From contig JAJUBI010000008.1 in NCBI GenBank assembly GCA_022419385.1, positions 372,001 to 436,000 on the forward strand: 64,000 nucleotides of DNA. The letters run 5' to 3'. The stretch is from Paraconiothyrium sp. Pb-2020 (Eukaryota; Ascomycota; Dothideomycetes; Pleosporales; Didymosphaeriaceae). The notes beneath the pieces were generated by a model. That model saw nothing but the letters and a program-made list of their open reading frames with translations, had not been told where the DNA came from and ran no database searches. A program made the position numbers and the translations under genes. Positions 22,690-33,616 of the stretch are shown piece by piece (within the stretch, counting starts at the first letter, position 1; each line of letters begins with the position of its first letter).

Positions 22690-23459
22690 TGGAGAGACAG
22701 TTCAACGTTGCGGACGTGGTTGAGGACGGAGCTGCGGCATTAGGCGAGGCGACGTTTCCGCGCACCACTATCGAGGGTCCCGGCTAAGCGCTCACCGCCT
22801 TGGACTCGCCCCGCTGAAATTTCGACCACGGGTCCGTGCGGGCAGAACTCTTGGCGCCCAAAAAGTCTTGAAAAATGGAAGGCGCCAGCCATCGCACTTT
22901 CCTTCTAACATCCTCTGCGATATCTTCTTTCGCACAACAACACTTCTTCCTCTACGCACCAGTCGAGGTTCTACTTGTGGCTTTGTGGGCATTTGCGAGC
23001 TACTGAGGGTTTTACGAGAGAACTGCTATTCTCCATCACACATTCTATCAAGTCAGTGGGCACATGCGAATAATTTCCTTAACACACAGAGGAACAGAGG
23101 GCACGCCTGTCGCTCATTTGAGCACGGCGACATTCATCAGAGGGCTTTTCGCTACTGAGGGCTATTTTCTTGTCTTCTCGGCAGCTTGTGGGAACACATC
23201 GCCTTGAACGTGGGCTTTTACGTGGGCTTCAGAAATTTGCGCCGCAAGGCGAAGTTTCATTGAGAGATTCCTGTGGGCTTTTCGCGATCTGAGACAGTTG
23301 GCTACCAGCGCATCTGGTCTTTCGAGACTGGCGCTTGAATTTCGAGACCTTCGTGTCTTACCTCTCTTCCTTTGCTTTTTTCAACTTTTTCCTACCCTCA
23401 AAGGTATATTCACTCCGCAGGATACTGATACGTTGTAGAACTAGAACACCATCATCAAC
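22690..23459. promoter_or_regulatory. Divergent promoter ALG6 / NSR1, with repeated motifs
   Basis: 770 bp between start codons. The half nearer the nucleolin-like gene contains GCTACTGAGGG twice (22999-23009 and 23151-23161) and GGGCTTTT at least three times (near 23142, 23212 and 23274, two of them continuing as TTTTCGC). These could be binding sites of a ribosome-biogenesis regulator, or leader-RNA elements; this is not established. Confidence 0.5.
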
Positions 23460-24992
23460 ATGTCTAAGACCAAAGCTACCAAGCCTACCGCCGACAAGAA
23501 GGCCAAGAAGGCTGAAGCCCCTTCCAAGGTGAAGGAGGGCCGCGTCACGAAGGCTTCTCAGACTCCCAAGGCCAAGAGCAAGGAGATTGCCAAATCTGCT
23601 GCCTCTGGCGTTGACAAGAAGAAGAAGTCCAAGAAGGCTCCTACTCCCGAGCCTGAGTCCGAGTCCGAGGAGTCTGATTCCAGCGCCTCTGAGGAGGACA
23701 GTGACAGCTCTGACAGCGAGGAGGAGACCACCACGAAGGCTAAGGCCAATGGTGCTGTTAAGGCTGTAGCGGCCAAGGCCGAGGAGTCCAGCTCCGACTC
23801 TTCCGACAGCGAGTCCGACAGTGACGAGGAGATGGCTGATGCTCCTGCTAAGGCTGCCACTCCCGCCAAGGCTGCCGCAAAGAAGGAGGAGTCTGATTCT
23901 TCCGACTCTGACTCCGACTCCGAGAGCGATTCTGAGGAGGCCAAGCCGGCTGCAAAGGAGGCAAAGGCTGCTGTACGTTCACATTTCCCATCCCGATATT
24001 CCACGCTCTAACGAAATATTGCAGGCCTCTTCGGATGATTCTGATGACTCTTCTGATTCCGATGCCGACTCGGACGACTCCAGCGACAGCGATGAGAAGG
24101 AGGCTCCTTCCAAGAAGCGCAAGGCTGAGGCTGAGGCCGAGCCTGTTGTCAAGAAGACCAAGACTGAGGCTTCTGGCGAGGAGGGCATCAAGAACCTGTT
24201 CGTTGGTAACCTCAGCTGGAACGTCGATGAGGACTGGCTGTCTTCCACTTTCGCGCCCTACGGCACGATTGAGGGCTGCCGCATCATCACCGACCGCGAG
24301 TCTGGTCGCTCCAAGGGGTAGGTCAATGGTAATCACCATCCGATGAACTTTACTAACGCAACCACAGCTTCGGATACGTTGAGTTCAGCACTGCCGACGC
24401 AGCAAAGGCGGCCAAGGAAGCTCTCCACGACTCCGACCTTGACGGCCGTGCCCTCAACGTCGACTTCAGCCAGCCGCGCCCCCCGCAGCAGGACAAGGGT
24501 GCCGCTCGCGCCAAGCAGTTTGGTGACAAGCGTAGTGCGCCTAGCAACACTCTGTTCATTGGCAACCTCTCCTTCGACTCCACCAACGACACCATCGGCG
24601 AGGCCTTCAGCTCCTTCGGCGAGATCACCCGTGTCTCTCTGCCCACGGACCGCGACACCGGTGCCCCCAAGGGTTTCGGATACGTTGAGTTCGGCACCGT
24701 CCAGGAGGCTCAGGCTGCCCTTGACGGTCTGAGCGGCCAGGAGGTTGATGGCCGTAGCATCCGCATCGACTTCGCTGCTGCTCGCGACAACAACGGTGGC
24801 GGCGACCGTGGTGGCCGTGGCGGTGGCTTCGGTGGTCGCGGAGGAGGTCGTGGCGGCGGTCGCGGCGGCCGTGGAGGCTTTGGTGACCGTGGAGGACGTG
24901 GCGGTCGCGGAGGTGCTCGCGGCGGCCGTGGTGGTTTCTCGACCAACCGTGGCGGCTTCAATGACTTCAAGGGCCAGAAGATGACCTTCTAA
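23460..24992 (+). CDS. NSR1: Nucleolin-like rRNA-processing protein (Nsr1/Gar2 type)
   Basis: Three exons, 23460-23972, 24025-24317 and 24368-24992 (introns 52 and 50 nt), 476 aa. The order is that of Nsr1/Gar2/nucleolin: a Lys/Ala-rich start, long acidic Ser/Asp/Glu tracts (about 65-210) resembling casein-kinase-2 targets, a basic nuclear signal (SKKRKAE), two RRM domains (about 240-315 and 345-420, each with LFVGNLS/LFIGNLS RNP2 and GFGYVEF RNP1), and an RGG tail (about 430-470). It binds nascent pre-rRNA in the nucleolus for 18S rRNA maturation. The second intron interrupts RNP1 of RRM1 (KG|FGYVEF). Confidence 0.95.
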
Positions 24993-26182
24993 GCTCCTTG
25001 CTATGACCGTCTTCCATGTATGATCATTTGCCCTCGTTTGGATGGGTCGGTAAGTGTTGAGTATGCGCGCATATCACGCATGAACGAGCTTTATGCAGGC
25101 TCGGCCATGTCCTGACGTCTGCGATGTAATCTGTCATTATACCACGGCTTTGGCTGGCGTCACGGATCAAAAAGTAATTTTCAGGCGTCCTTGCTTCAAC
25201 ACTGTAGTGTTGGGGGAAGCACAAGGTTCGCTGACTAGTTTATGTTAAATGTGATTAAGTTTACCTAATGTATTGTCTCTTGCAACTGGTGTTGAATACG
25301 TAGTTACTGAATATTGCATAGTGGCCGACACAAAAGCCTGAACCGGCTCTTACCGCGAACATGAGATACTTCCATGTTTTATCAAGATAACTCTGAATCT
25401 ATGTTACTAAGCTCATAGCTAATTCTATAATGCCCTAATAGGTAGGGAGAGGGAGCTCAGAATCTAGCACCATTCAAATTCAGTTTTCAATGTCGGCCAC
25501 TGTGTCGAGTCCTTTTAGATCGAAATCCCACGCTCTATTGTGGACCAGTTGACACACCCTTCCAATTTCCTTTCTCTTATTATCTGGCAATTAGCGTCAT
25601 CTGGGAGTGGTATCCACAGAAGCTGAACCCAGCTTCCAGTGTCGACCTAGTAAAATAAGCGTACATCGGTGGCGGAGAACGCAATATAAATGCTCTGCAT
25701 AGATTGGTTTCTGCGGTGGGTCGAGGGCAATGGATAAAGGTCCTGAGCCCTATCAGGGTGGAGAACACCGTCGCTCTCGCTCTGGGGCTCTCTGGATACG
25801 TAAATGAATCTAGGGTCGTCCTCGGCCCTATGATAACAGCAAAGAGGATTCTGTCGTTCTCAGCTGCATCTAGGTCCAAACACTTGATTAGAATGTACAA
25901 TACAAGACGATCTGAGTTATACCACAATGCTGCATCCACACGTGACACCCGCGTAAGCATTGTCCAATGCACATTCTGGTTTCCACCATAATGGTGCGTC
26001 CATGTGTGAAACTCGCATGGGCAATGCTCTTCTACAACTCCGCATGAGTCACCCCTGCCCCCTGGTGCCAATCCTCATTATGAACGCAATCATACGGTCT
26101 AGCCTTGCAGGACATAATGAGAAGTAAGTGCAAAAAGCCCTCATCTCGGAGGTGCGACGATAATGGCACTAAAATTCGTACC
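24993..26182. other. Convergent intergenic region
   Basis: 3' flanks of NSR1 (+) and the LPRELRDQIYDYAF gene (-). 25210-25500 is A/T-rich. A 163-codon minus-strand frame at 25580-26071 has no recognisable motif and is not called. Confidence 0.5.
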
Positions 26183-27491
26183 CTATGTACCCATACCTTT
26201 CGTGAATACAACGAACAGCGCATCACCAACGACCTCAATATCACCATCCCACTTCACAAACCGCACATCAGCTTCCAGTCCCATCCTCTCGTCGCCCCTG
26301 CACAAACCCTTGTCCTTCAAGCCCGCCCACACAGCACGGAACGCTTCGCCCTCGCCCTCCCTCTCAGCATGTCCGTCGTCAGAATCCCTGAACCAAACTC
26401 CCTTCTTCATGATCCGCTGCAGGTCGTCCGCAGGCTCCATGCACGTCCAGGTATCCCACGGCTTGTACTCGACGCAGACCTCCTGCAGCGTGGTGGCCGG
26501 ACTGTGCAGCATGAGCAGCGCTTCGATACAGTTCTGTACCCAGTATCGTATCTTGTATGGCAGAGTGTATCCGGGGCGGGTGATGCTGCGGTTGTGGTGT
26601 GAGGATGCGGAGATGAAGTAGAGCGGGAGAGTGATGCTTGAGAGGGCGAAGGTGGGGGTGGAGAGGTAGTCATAGAGGGGAGTGACTTCGAGGGAGACGA
26701 GGAGGTCGAACTTGGATTCGAGGTCGTTTGCGCCGTGCGAGGAGCGGCGAGAAGGGTCGCCGAATGGGTAGTGGTCGGCGAGGCCGAAGGGGTCGTTTGA
26801 CGTGGCGGCAGAGGCGTTGCGATTGCGAGGCGGCTGACGCCATGAGGGGTAGAGCGAGGTGTTTTCTGCGTCGTAGAAGTTGTCGTCGTAGTAGCCTCCT
26901 TCGTAGTCGTGCTCGTCGTAGTGCCCGTTATATTGTGCGCCTCGTATGTAGTCCACGTCCACTTCCTCCCCGTCATTCTCCCACCACCACAGGTCTTGGG
27001 CCTCGGACCGCTCTGGTGGGTAGTTCCGGAGGTTGGGGAAGGTAGTCCAGTCGAACTGTACCTTCCTAATCCGCTTCAGCCATTGCTTGCCAGGCCCACC
27101 AGTGGCCTCAATCGTGGTGAGAAGCTGCTTTAGGACATAAGTGCCACAACTAAGGAACACAGTATGATTTTTGAAGAGTCTCTCAAGAGCTTCATGGGCA
27201 ACTTGGCGATTCAATAGGAAGTACTCGTGGTGCAGGATAAGGAGAATGGACGCGGCAGATGGTCTGAAATAAGTCACTTGTCGTCGCTCAATGCGAAGCG
27301 CGCCGCCGCTGCGATCATCTTTAATAGAGAAGGCATAGTCGTAGATCTGTTGTGTGTGAGCTTGCTCTTGCCCACTACAGCGGGGTAGCACTTACCTGAT
27401 CGCGAAGCTCTCGCGGCAGGTCCAAAAAGGGAAACACGTCTTTGCGCACAGGTCGTCTCGCAGGTGCGGACTGCTCGAGCTGGTCCGCCAT
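26183..27491 (-). CDS. Fungal LPxELRxxIYxYAF-type (DUF7730/F-box-like) protein
   Basis: Two exons, 27396-27491 and 26183-27346, 49-nt intron (GTAAGT donor, ACAACAG acceptor), 419 aa. The junction restores FLDLPRELRDQ|IYDYAFS, the same signature as the gene at the left edge of the window, but the intron lies about seven residues further into the motif. The body has an HNRSITRPGYTLPYKIRYW-type segment and a Tyr/Asp/Glu-rich, low-complexity middle region (about 170-215: repeated HYDEHDYEGGYYDDN-like residues). The family is very large in Dothideomycetes and functionally unknown. An F-box-like role is inference. Confidence 0.8.
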
Positions 27492-30400
27492 GATTCGGTC
27501 CAAGCTAGAATTGTAAGGTTAGGGATCCTGTACGGCCCATTGAACGAGACGCGTCTGTTGTGCTTGCTTACCCCGCGGCGCGACTTTTACAAGCTCCGTG
27601 AAGCTCCAGGCAAACGCTCTCACGTGACTGCCCCGCCCTCTACCAGTTGCCCTTGTCGGTTAGACTTGCGCGCCGCCACCTCGTAACGAAAGTCTGGCGC
27701 ACGGGCCATGGCCTGCATAGACGACAACCTTGACATCCTCGGTGATTTTCAGCACTGCGCGCAAGCTTGCAGCAGCGCGGCAATCCTTTTATTGCCCCGG
27801 TCAAGGATCGCGGCCTCGCGAAGTCCGTCCGTCAATCGTCTTCTGCATGCGCGTCTGGCCCCGATATCGAAAGTCTTAGATTCATTTCGGGCATTCCCTA
27901 TTGTTGAAGGCCTGCCTGCATTTGGTTCGCGTTCCGCGCCGTTCGAGGAGGTACATACGCAGTTGCGGGCTCGCGTTCGGTCGACATGCACGATCGAATG
28001 TTGATCATATTTGTGACTGCCTATGCAATTCTTGCCCTGATCAGAAAATATTGCAGGGAAGACTGTCCGTATTTCGGACCTACGGTAAGGCAGATTCATC
28101 AATTTTCGGGATGAATCGTCCTCCTTCCGAAAGAGAAGACGCCTGAATCCCCTGCATGTCGTGTTCCTCTATCAGACACTCGATGCAGAGTGCCCTGCCG
28201 GTGGGGGACTGCATACCTTGCTTGACAGTGTAGGACGATCGTGCCACCATCGAGCCCCCCAACAGTCGTACCTTGAGACGAAATCGTTACTGGCAGCTTG
28301 ACGCCTGCTGCACGACAGAAGACGTCCGAACGGAGTTTTCCTTGCCTATGAACGTCCCGTCTGTCTGCACAACCATGTGCCGTTACGAATTCTGCACGCC
28401 ATATGGTGGCTAAGATCGTGGAGTCGGGGCCGTGGGATATCGTACGACCACGTGTCTGCTTGACTGATACCTGTCAAATCCTTGCTCTGAGATGTACCGA
28501 GTACCGCGGAGGGCCTTTTCTACAAGGCACTTGCACTATCTAGCACATACCTCTCCGCGTACTAGATAGAATGCCTGCATGATCGGCTTGCTGTCCAGGC
28601 ACAACAGCTTTGTAATTGAGAGCGTATGCATCTCTAGCCGGCTACCGACGCCGTGTGCCTTCCTAAGGTTTCACCATATGCAGTACGGCGCACGTTGAAT
28701 GTTACGAAGAAGAAAGGTTAGCACTCCTCATTCCGTACCTCGACGGTAAACTTTGTGCGAGACATGGCCGCACCAATCAGGGGCACGCGGGGTCTGCGAT
28801 CCAGATCAGGAAAGCACTGTCTCGTCCTCAAGGGTACAAGACATGCAAATACGCCTCACACAAAGCCGTTTGACGAGGACCTGGTTCTCGGATCCGGGTG
28901 TGGTCGCACACAGAGAACTCGGTTGAGATACCAGCACGGTGACATGGCGACACGCTGCTGCGTTGCATGCGGGCTCGGAGCGTTCGAGGATGTGTATCAC
29001 GGAGCTCGAAGGTGAATGGAGTCGGGAAGGGAGCGGGCGGGTACAATCGAGAGACATGTTGAGACTTCGCAATCGGTGGAGCGCTTCGGTCACGTCAGGT
29101 AGTTAGCAGTATCTCTTTCGGTACCTGAGCGCGTGGAATCCATTCGAAGCTGAAGTTGGGGCTTTTGGCCTCTTGGCTGTGTAACCCAAGGGTCATGATG
29201 ATGCTGCCTCGTTAGCAAGCCCCGCAGCTACCGTCAAGTAGATGGCTATGTCATCAACAACAGTGACATGCGAAATCTCCGCTGGTGGTACGACCCAACG
29301 TGCCTATGGCATTCATGGCTTCGCTTCTTTGTGTGTCTCCGGGTCTGGCTCCGAGTGGCCCTGTTGCTCCCTGGCCGAGGAGAAGCCGTGCGAAGGGAAG
29401 CTTGGAGCGACCACCACCCTGGCGTTGCTGCAGTGTGATACTAACGTGACTTTGAGATGCTGTGTTACCTCCTGGATACTCTTCGAGCGTGCTGCAGCAA
29501 AACATAGCGTCTAGCACGCGGACTCTGGCATGAGAGATTGAGGCTGTCGATCCCGAGCTACCGAACGTGTCGAGATGCAACCGGTTTCCGAAAGAGACAG
29601 TCTTCGCCTTACGAGACACAACGGCGACGGGGGTACCGCTGGGCAGGTCTGGTACTGTACAGGTGCTCCGGACACGCTGTGCTTTGGAAAAAGCCGTTTC
29701 CCACCGGCAAAGCAAGCAACATTCCTGGCAGCTGTCATTGGCAGGGCAAATGAGGCTGTGTTCTGGCAATAGTCCAGACAAAGGTTGCAGCAAGCCGTCG
29801 ACCAGTGCGAGATGAGGCAACGCAGAGTCGTTCTGGGATCGGGGTTCAGGACGCCTGCAGAGCAGGGAGTCGTTCGCGAGCGCATTGGCGGCGGCTGTGT
29901 CGAAGAGGGCCGGGGAATCCAACCATGGATGAAAACGTGGGCGGGCGTGCTCTAGCGGCCGCGGGACCATGGGGCCACGGTTCTGCGATGGTGTCTGGCC
30001 GAGCCCGCCAGTGAGCCGCCGTGTGCAAACCACGGATGCGTGTCTTTGAGGGCGATGCTTAAGTTTGCAGGCCGAGGCCGTGGGCCACGCCGCGCACGCA
30101 CATGTCGATGATGGCTACGACCGCCCGGCGCACGAGGGGCTCCCGCGATCGTCGCGATTCTTCCGCTGGCGGGCTGCTTGGTTGGGCAGACGCGGGCGGC
30201 CCTCGTGGCGGCAGACGAACAAGCATGCCCGTGGCCTCGCGCGCCCGGGGCCTCCTCTGCTCGCTCGCATGCCCCCCTCGCCCTCGTTGTGCGCGCCGGC
30301 GGTGGAATGCGCGGCTGCGCGGGCGTGCCGAGCTCGTCGGTGCTGTCCCGTCCGTCTCTGGCTGTCTGTGGCCGCTCCCCCGCTGTCTGGCCAGCCGGCA

Positions 30401-31707
30401 CCTGTTCGCGCACAAGACAGGGCGCCATATTAGGTGCAGGTAGCCGCCACTAGGGGCCCTGCTGAGATACACGAAGCCTTATTGAACGATTTCCCACGTG
30501 CAAGCGGCAGCGTCCTGCTGGCATTAATTGGCCGCCCGAGTGCCCTTGCGGATCCTCAGGTCTTGCTACAATACCTCCACTTCGACTGCCCGTCCCGCTG
30601 TTGTACACACGGCCAGACCACCGGCCCCCTCGACCATTCATCGCCCGCGCCTGGCTTGGGCCGTTGCATGCAAGGCACGCCTGTCCTCGCCCACCCGTTC
30701 GAGGGAGCCTGCTGCGACGTGCCCTGCGCTCCCTTTCTCGTCCCCGTCCGGGCTGCCTCTGTTCTGCCCCGGGATATGTTTGCGCGCCGGACCTCTGCTG
30801 TGCCCGACTTGCTCGCATGACCACGATTGAGCTTGCTGTGCGCCCCAGACACGCCGACCGACCCCAGCCCACCTTTGTTTTCGCAGCCTCGTCTTGCGGC
30901 CGCGCTGTGACGACGACCTCTTTTGCTGTGCGACCGACACTCGACGCCACCCTCCCGCGACTCGCTGCTGTCCCTCGAGTCCTGACCCGGCTCTTCCCCA
31001 GTGGCACCCAGCACGCGCCCTCATCGCGGACCCCCCAAGATCAGATCCAGCCATCTCGACGCCGTGCGCTCCGCAGCTGCCAGTGCTCTCCACCGCAGCA
31101 CGTCGGCGGACACTTCTGCAGCCACGTCCCGTTTCGCCGCGTGCGCGCCGGCAGCTCCATGGTGGACGTGTAGAGGCGACGCGGCTATCTCTGCTTTGGC
31201 GTGGTGTTGCTGCTGCAGCGCGCCCTCGGAGCACCACCCAGTCCTGCGAGCGCCCACCAAGCGCAGCGACTGGATTCCTGGATTCCTGGTATCCGGCACC
31301 GACGACGCTCCTCCTGCGCCTGCTCCCTGAGATCGCCCGCTGCTTGGCGACGCGACGTCTGCTGCTGCCCTGCCCCGCCTCGCGCCGTGAGTGAACTCCC
31401 AGAAGGGACGGCCACCATCCCGTGCGCCGCGACTGCCTGCTGTGTCTCCTGTCCCCCGCTCGCTCCTTCACTCTTGTCCGCTGCTCTTTGCTTCCATCCT
31501 CCTGCCAATTCGTTCTTTTGCTGCACCCGACAAGTCAGTATAGCTCCCCAGCACACGCCTCGACACGCACTCGGCGCTCGAGCTTGCCATTGGCCCGCCC
31601 TTCCGCTGGCGTTCTCTGCATCACCCTCCCAACCTCCAGCTCACCCGGGAGTCGTTGCTAGACTGCCGTAGTGCAAAGTGCACGACAAACGCGCTGCGTC
31701 GGCCGCT
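27492..31707. other. 4.2-kb non-coding region; GC-rich, pyrimidine-biased block upstream of the bHLH gene
   Basis: 27492-29900 is of mixed composition with no supported gene. From about 29900 to 31680 the sequence becomes strongly GC-rich with long C/T runs on the plus strand; the low stop-codon density leaves overlapping open frames of 100-280 codons in nearly every frame, with no homology or codon bias to favour any. The last part is very likely the promoter and a long 5' leader of the bHLH gene, with several upstream ATGs. A non-coding transcript is possible. Confidence 0.5.
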
Positions 31708-33616
31708 ATGGAACAGCAGCGACCACAGGTACGTTATATGTTCTCGCTGCTCCACAATTGCGAGCTGCCCTTCTCAACGCCCCCCATTCAACAACGTGGG
31801 CAATATTTGAGTCCCGATCGGACGTTCACACGTGCCTGCCCGCGCGGATGGACCCGGCAAACGCAGCAACTGCACAGTCGGACTCCTGCTAATGACTTCC
31901 TCAGCCCCCATCAAGCCTGTCTCAGGCACTGCCTTCGATAGCATCTCTCACCAACAACCTGCCTGCGGAGCAAAGCCCTGTCCGCCTGCGCCAGCCTTCT
32001 GAGTCTCGCGAGATCCGTGATTCGGGCAATTGGTCCATTTCCCAGAGCAAGCGTGAGTGTTGACCTGTCATCCCTCTTTTGATCATATGTCCATCCCAAC
32101 ACATCGCATGACATCTGTCAATCTCATGGATTTCATGGTACACATTTTTGCTGACCCAGGCCAGATTCCTCAGGCGTATCGAACACTATGGGTCTCCAGC
32201 TGCAGACGATCCTGAACGCCGAGGACTCGCCGTCGCGCAATGGAGTGCCCGACACGCCTTCTTCGGCACGTTATCCTTCTGGCGTGTCCTCGGTACAGCA
32301 GCCGGTATGTATTTTGTCTTTACCACTGAAGCTGACTAATGCTGTCCCAGCCAAATGCTCTCCCTTCACTTAACCAGGGCTTCGACAACCGTCTTAGCTT
32401 GGAAGCGGGCTCACAGCAGTCTGTGTATGATTCGCGTCGCAGCAGCGTGGACAGTCGCATGAACGCCGGCATGACTCATCTTGCCATCAGCCCCGGATCT
32501 CCCTACGACAGCCAAAATGCTTCGCGCGTATCCCTTGTATCAAGTCTACAGCAACAGCGAGGCATCAACCCGGCCGACCAACGCAACTCCAATGGCGCCT
32601 CACCACTATCGCCCCTGGGCCCGAGAGCTGGGGTTCGCACGAATCATCCCCCACGGAGGGCACCTGTGATCAACCCCAACCCGCGAAGTGTGTCGGGTAT
32701 GCCCGATCCCATGGCTGCTGCACCCACGAAGGGTTACGCTTGGGCTTTCCCTGCCGAGCCCGATTATGACAGAAGGGGATCCAGCAGTGGCGACTCTAGT
32801 ATAGGACAATCGGTACCGTCACGTCAAAACAGTTTTGCCGCCTCCATCAACAGTAGCATCTTTACCACCGACTCCGGCCTCCCAACTGGGCAGAAGAGAC
32901 TGGACGATGGTATGCAGACGTACATTCTGTTAATCGCATCCTCCGCTAACCTTAGCAGACATCCCTACCACCCACCACCACTCAATGCAACATCGCAACG
33001 TTACAAATCTGCAGACAGCTGCTGAACAAGCAGCCGCTGCAGGCGGTGGCAACTATAGCCGCACCCCTGAGCTTCGCGTGAGCCACAAAATGGCTGAGAG
33101 AAAGCGAAGGAGCGAGATGAAGAATCTTTTTGACGAACTCAATGCTATTTTGCCCAACTCACCTGGCAGCAAATCCAGCAAATGGGAAATCTTGACCAAA
33201 TGTAAAGCTTGCAACCATCATGTGGACAACCTTGCTGATATCTCTTAGCTATTGAGTACATCAAGAACCTAGGACGCGCTCATGAGACTGCCCGAGCTGA
33301 GAACGCTCGGCTACGACCTGATGCCGAATATTGTCGCCGAGCCCAAGAAGAGAACGAGCTTTTGCGCAACGAGATAGCTGCTGTTTGGCAGCATCTCCAA
33401 CGGGCGGACCCGGGTAAACCCCATGTATACGGAAGTATGACAGGCATGCTTGCCCAGCAGTATGGCAATACTCCGACATCGACCACGAACACCTTACCGC
33501 CGCTTCAACAGCAACAGAATCCTCCTCAAGCACCACAATGGGCTGCTCCTGCTCCTACCGCGATGCAAGGAGTTGAATTCGCCGGTCCTCGGACTTATGA
33601 GCACCCTCACCGCTAG
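31708..33616 (+). CDS. bHLH transcription factor
   Basis: Six exons: 31708-31728, 31905-32052, 32165-32304, 32351-32909, 32959-33201, 33249-33616; all junctions keep phase, giving 492 aa. The N-terminal two thirds are Ser/Pro/Gln-rich and disordered. At about residues 325-390 lies a basic helix-loop-helix domain: basic part SHKMAERKRRSEMKN, helix 1 LFDELNAILP, loop GSKSSKWEI, helix 2 AIEYIKNL-like (reads SIEYIKNLGRAHE here), followed by a leucine-containing coiled coil (about 395-425). The His/Glu/Arg residues of the basic part predict E-box binding. It resembles the Esc1/DevR-like fungal group; target and process are unknown. Exon 5 has two acceptors three bases apart (TAGCAG). Confidence 0.9.

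Noticed and set aside
25580..26071. 163-codon minus-strand frame between NSR1 and the next gene
   Set aside because: No motif, atypical composition, and it lies in a region expected to hold two 3' UTRs.
29254..30033. 259-codon minus-strand open frame
   Set aside because: Located in non-coding sequence with other overlapping open frames on both strands; rich in Ser/Arg/Pro/Cys without domain signature, so chance is likelier.
30638..31471. 277-codon minus-strand open frame in the GC-rich block
   Set aside because: Most frames are open here because stop codons are rare at this composition; Arg/Gly/Ser/Gln-rich and repetitive.
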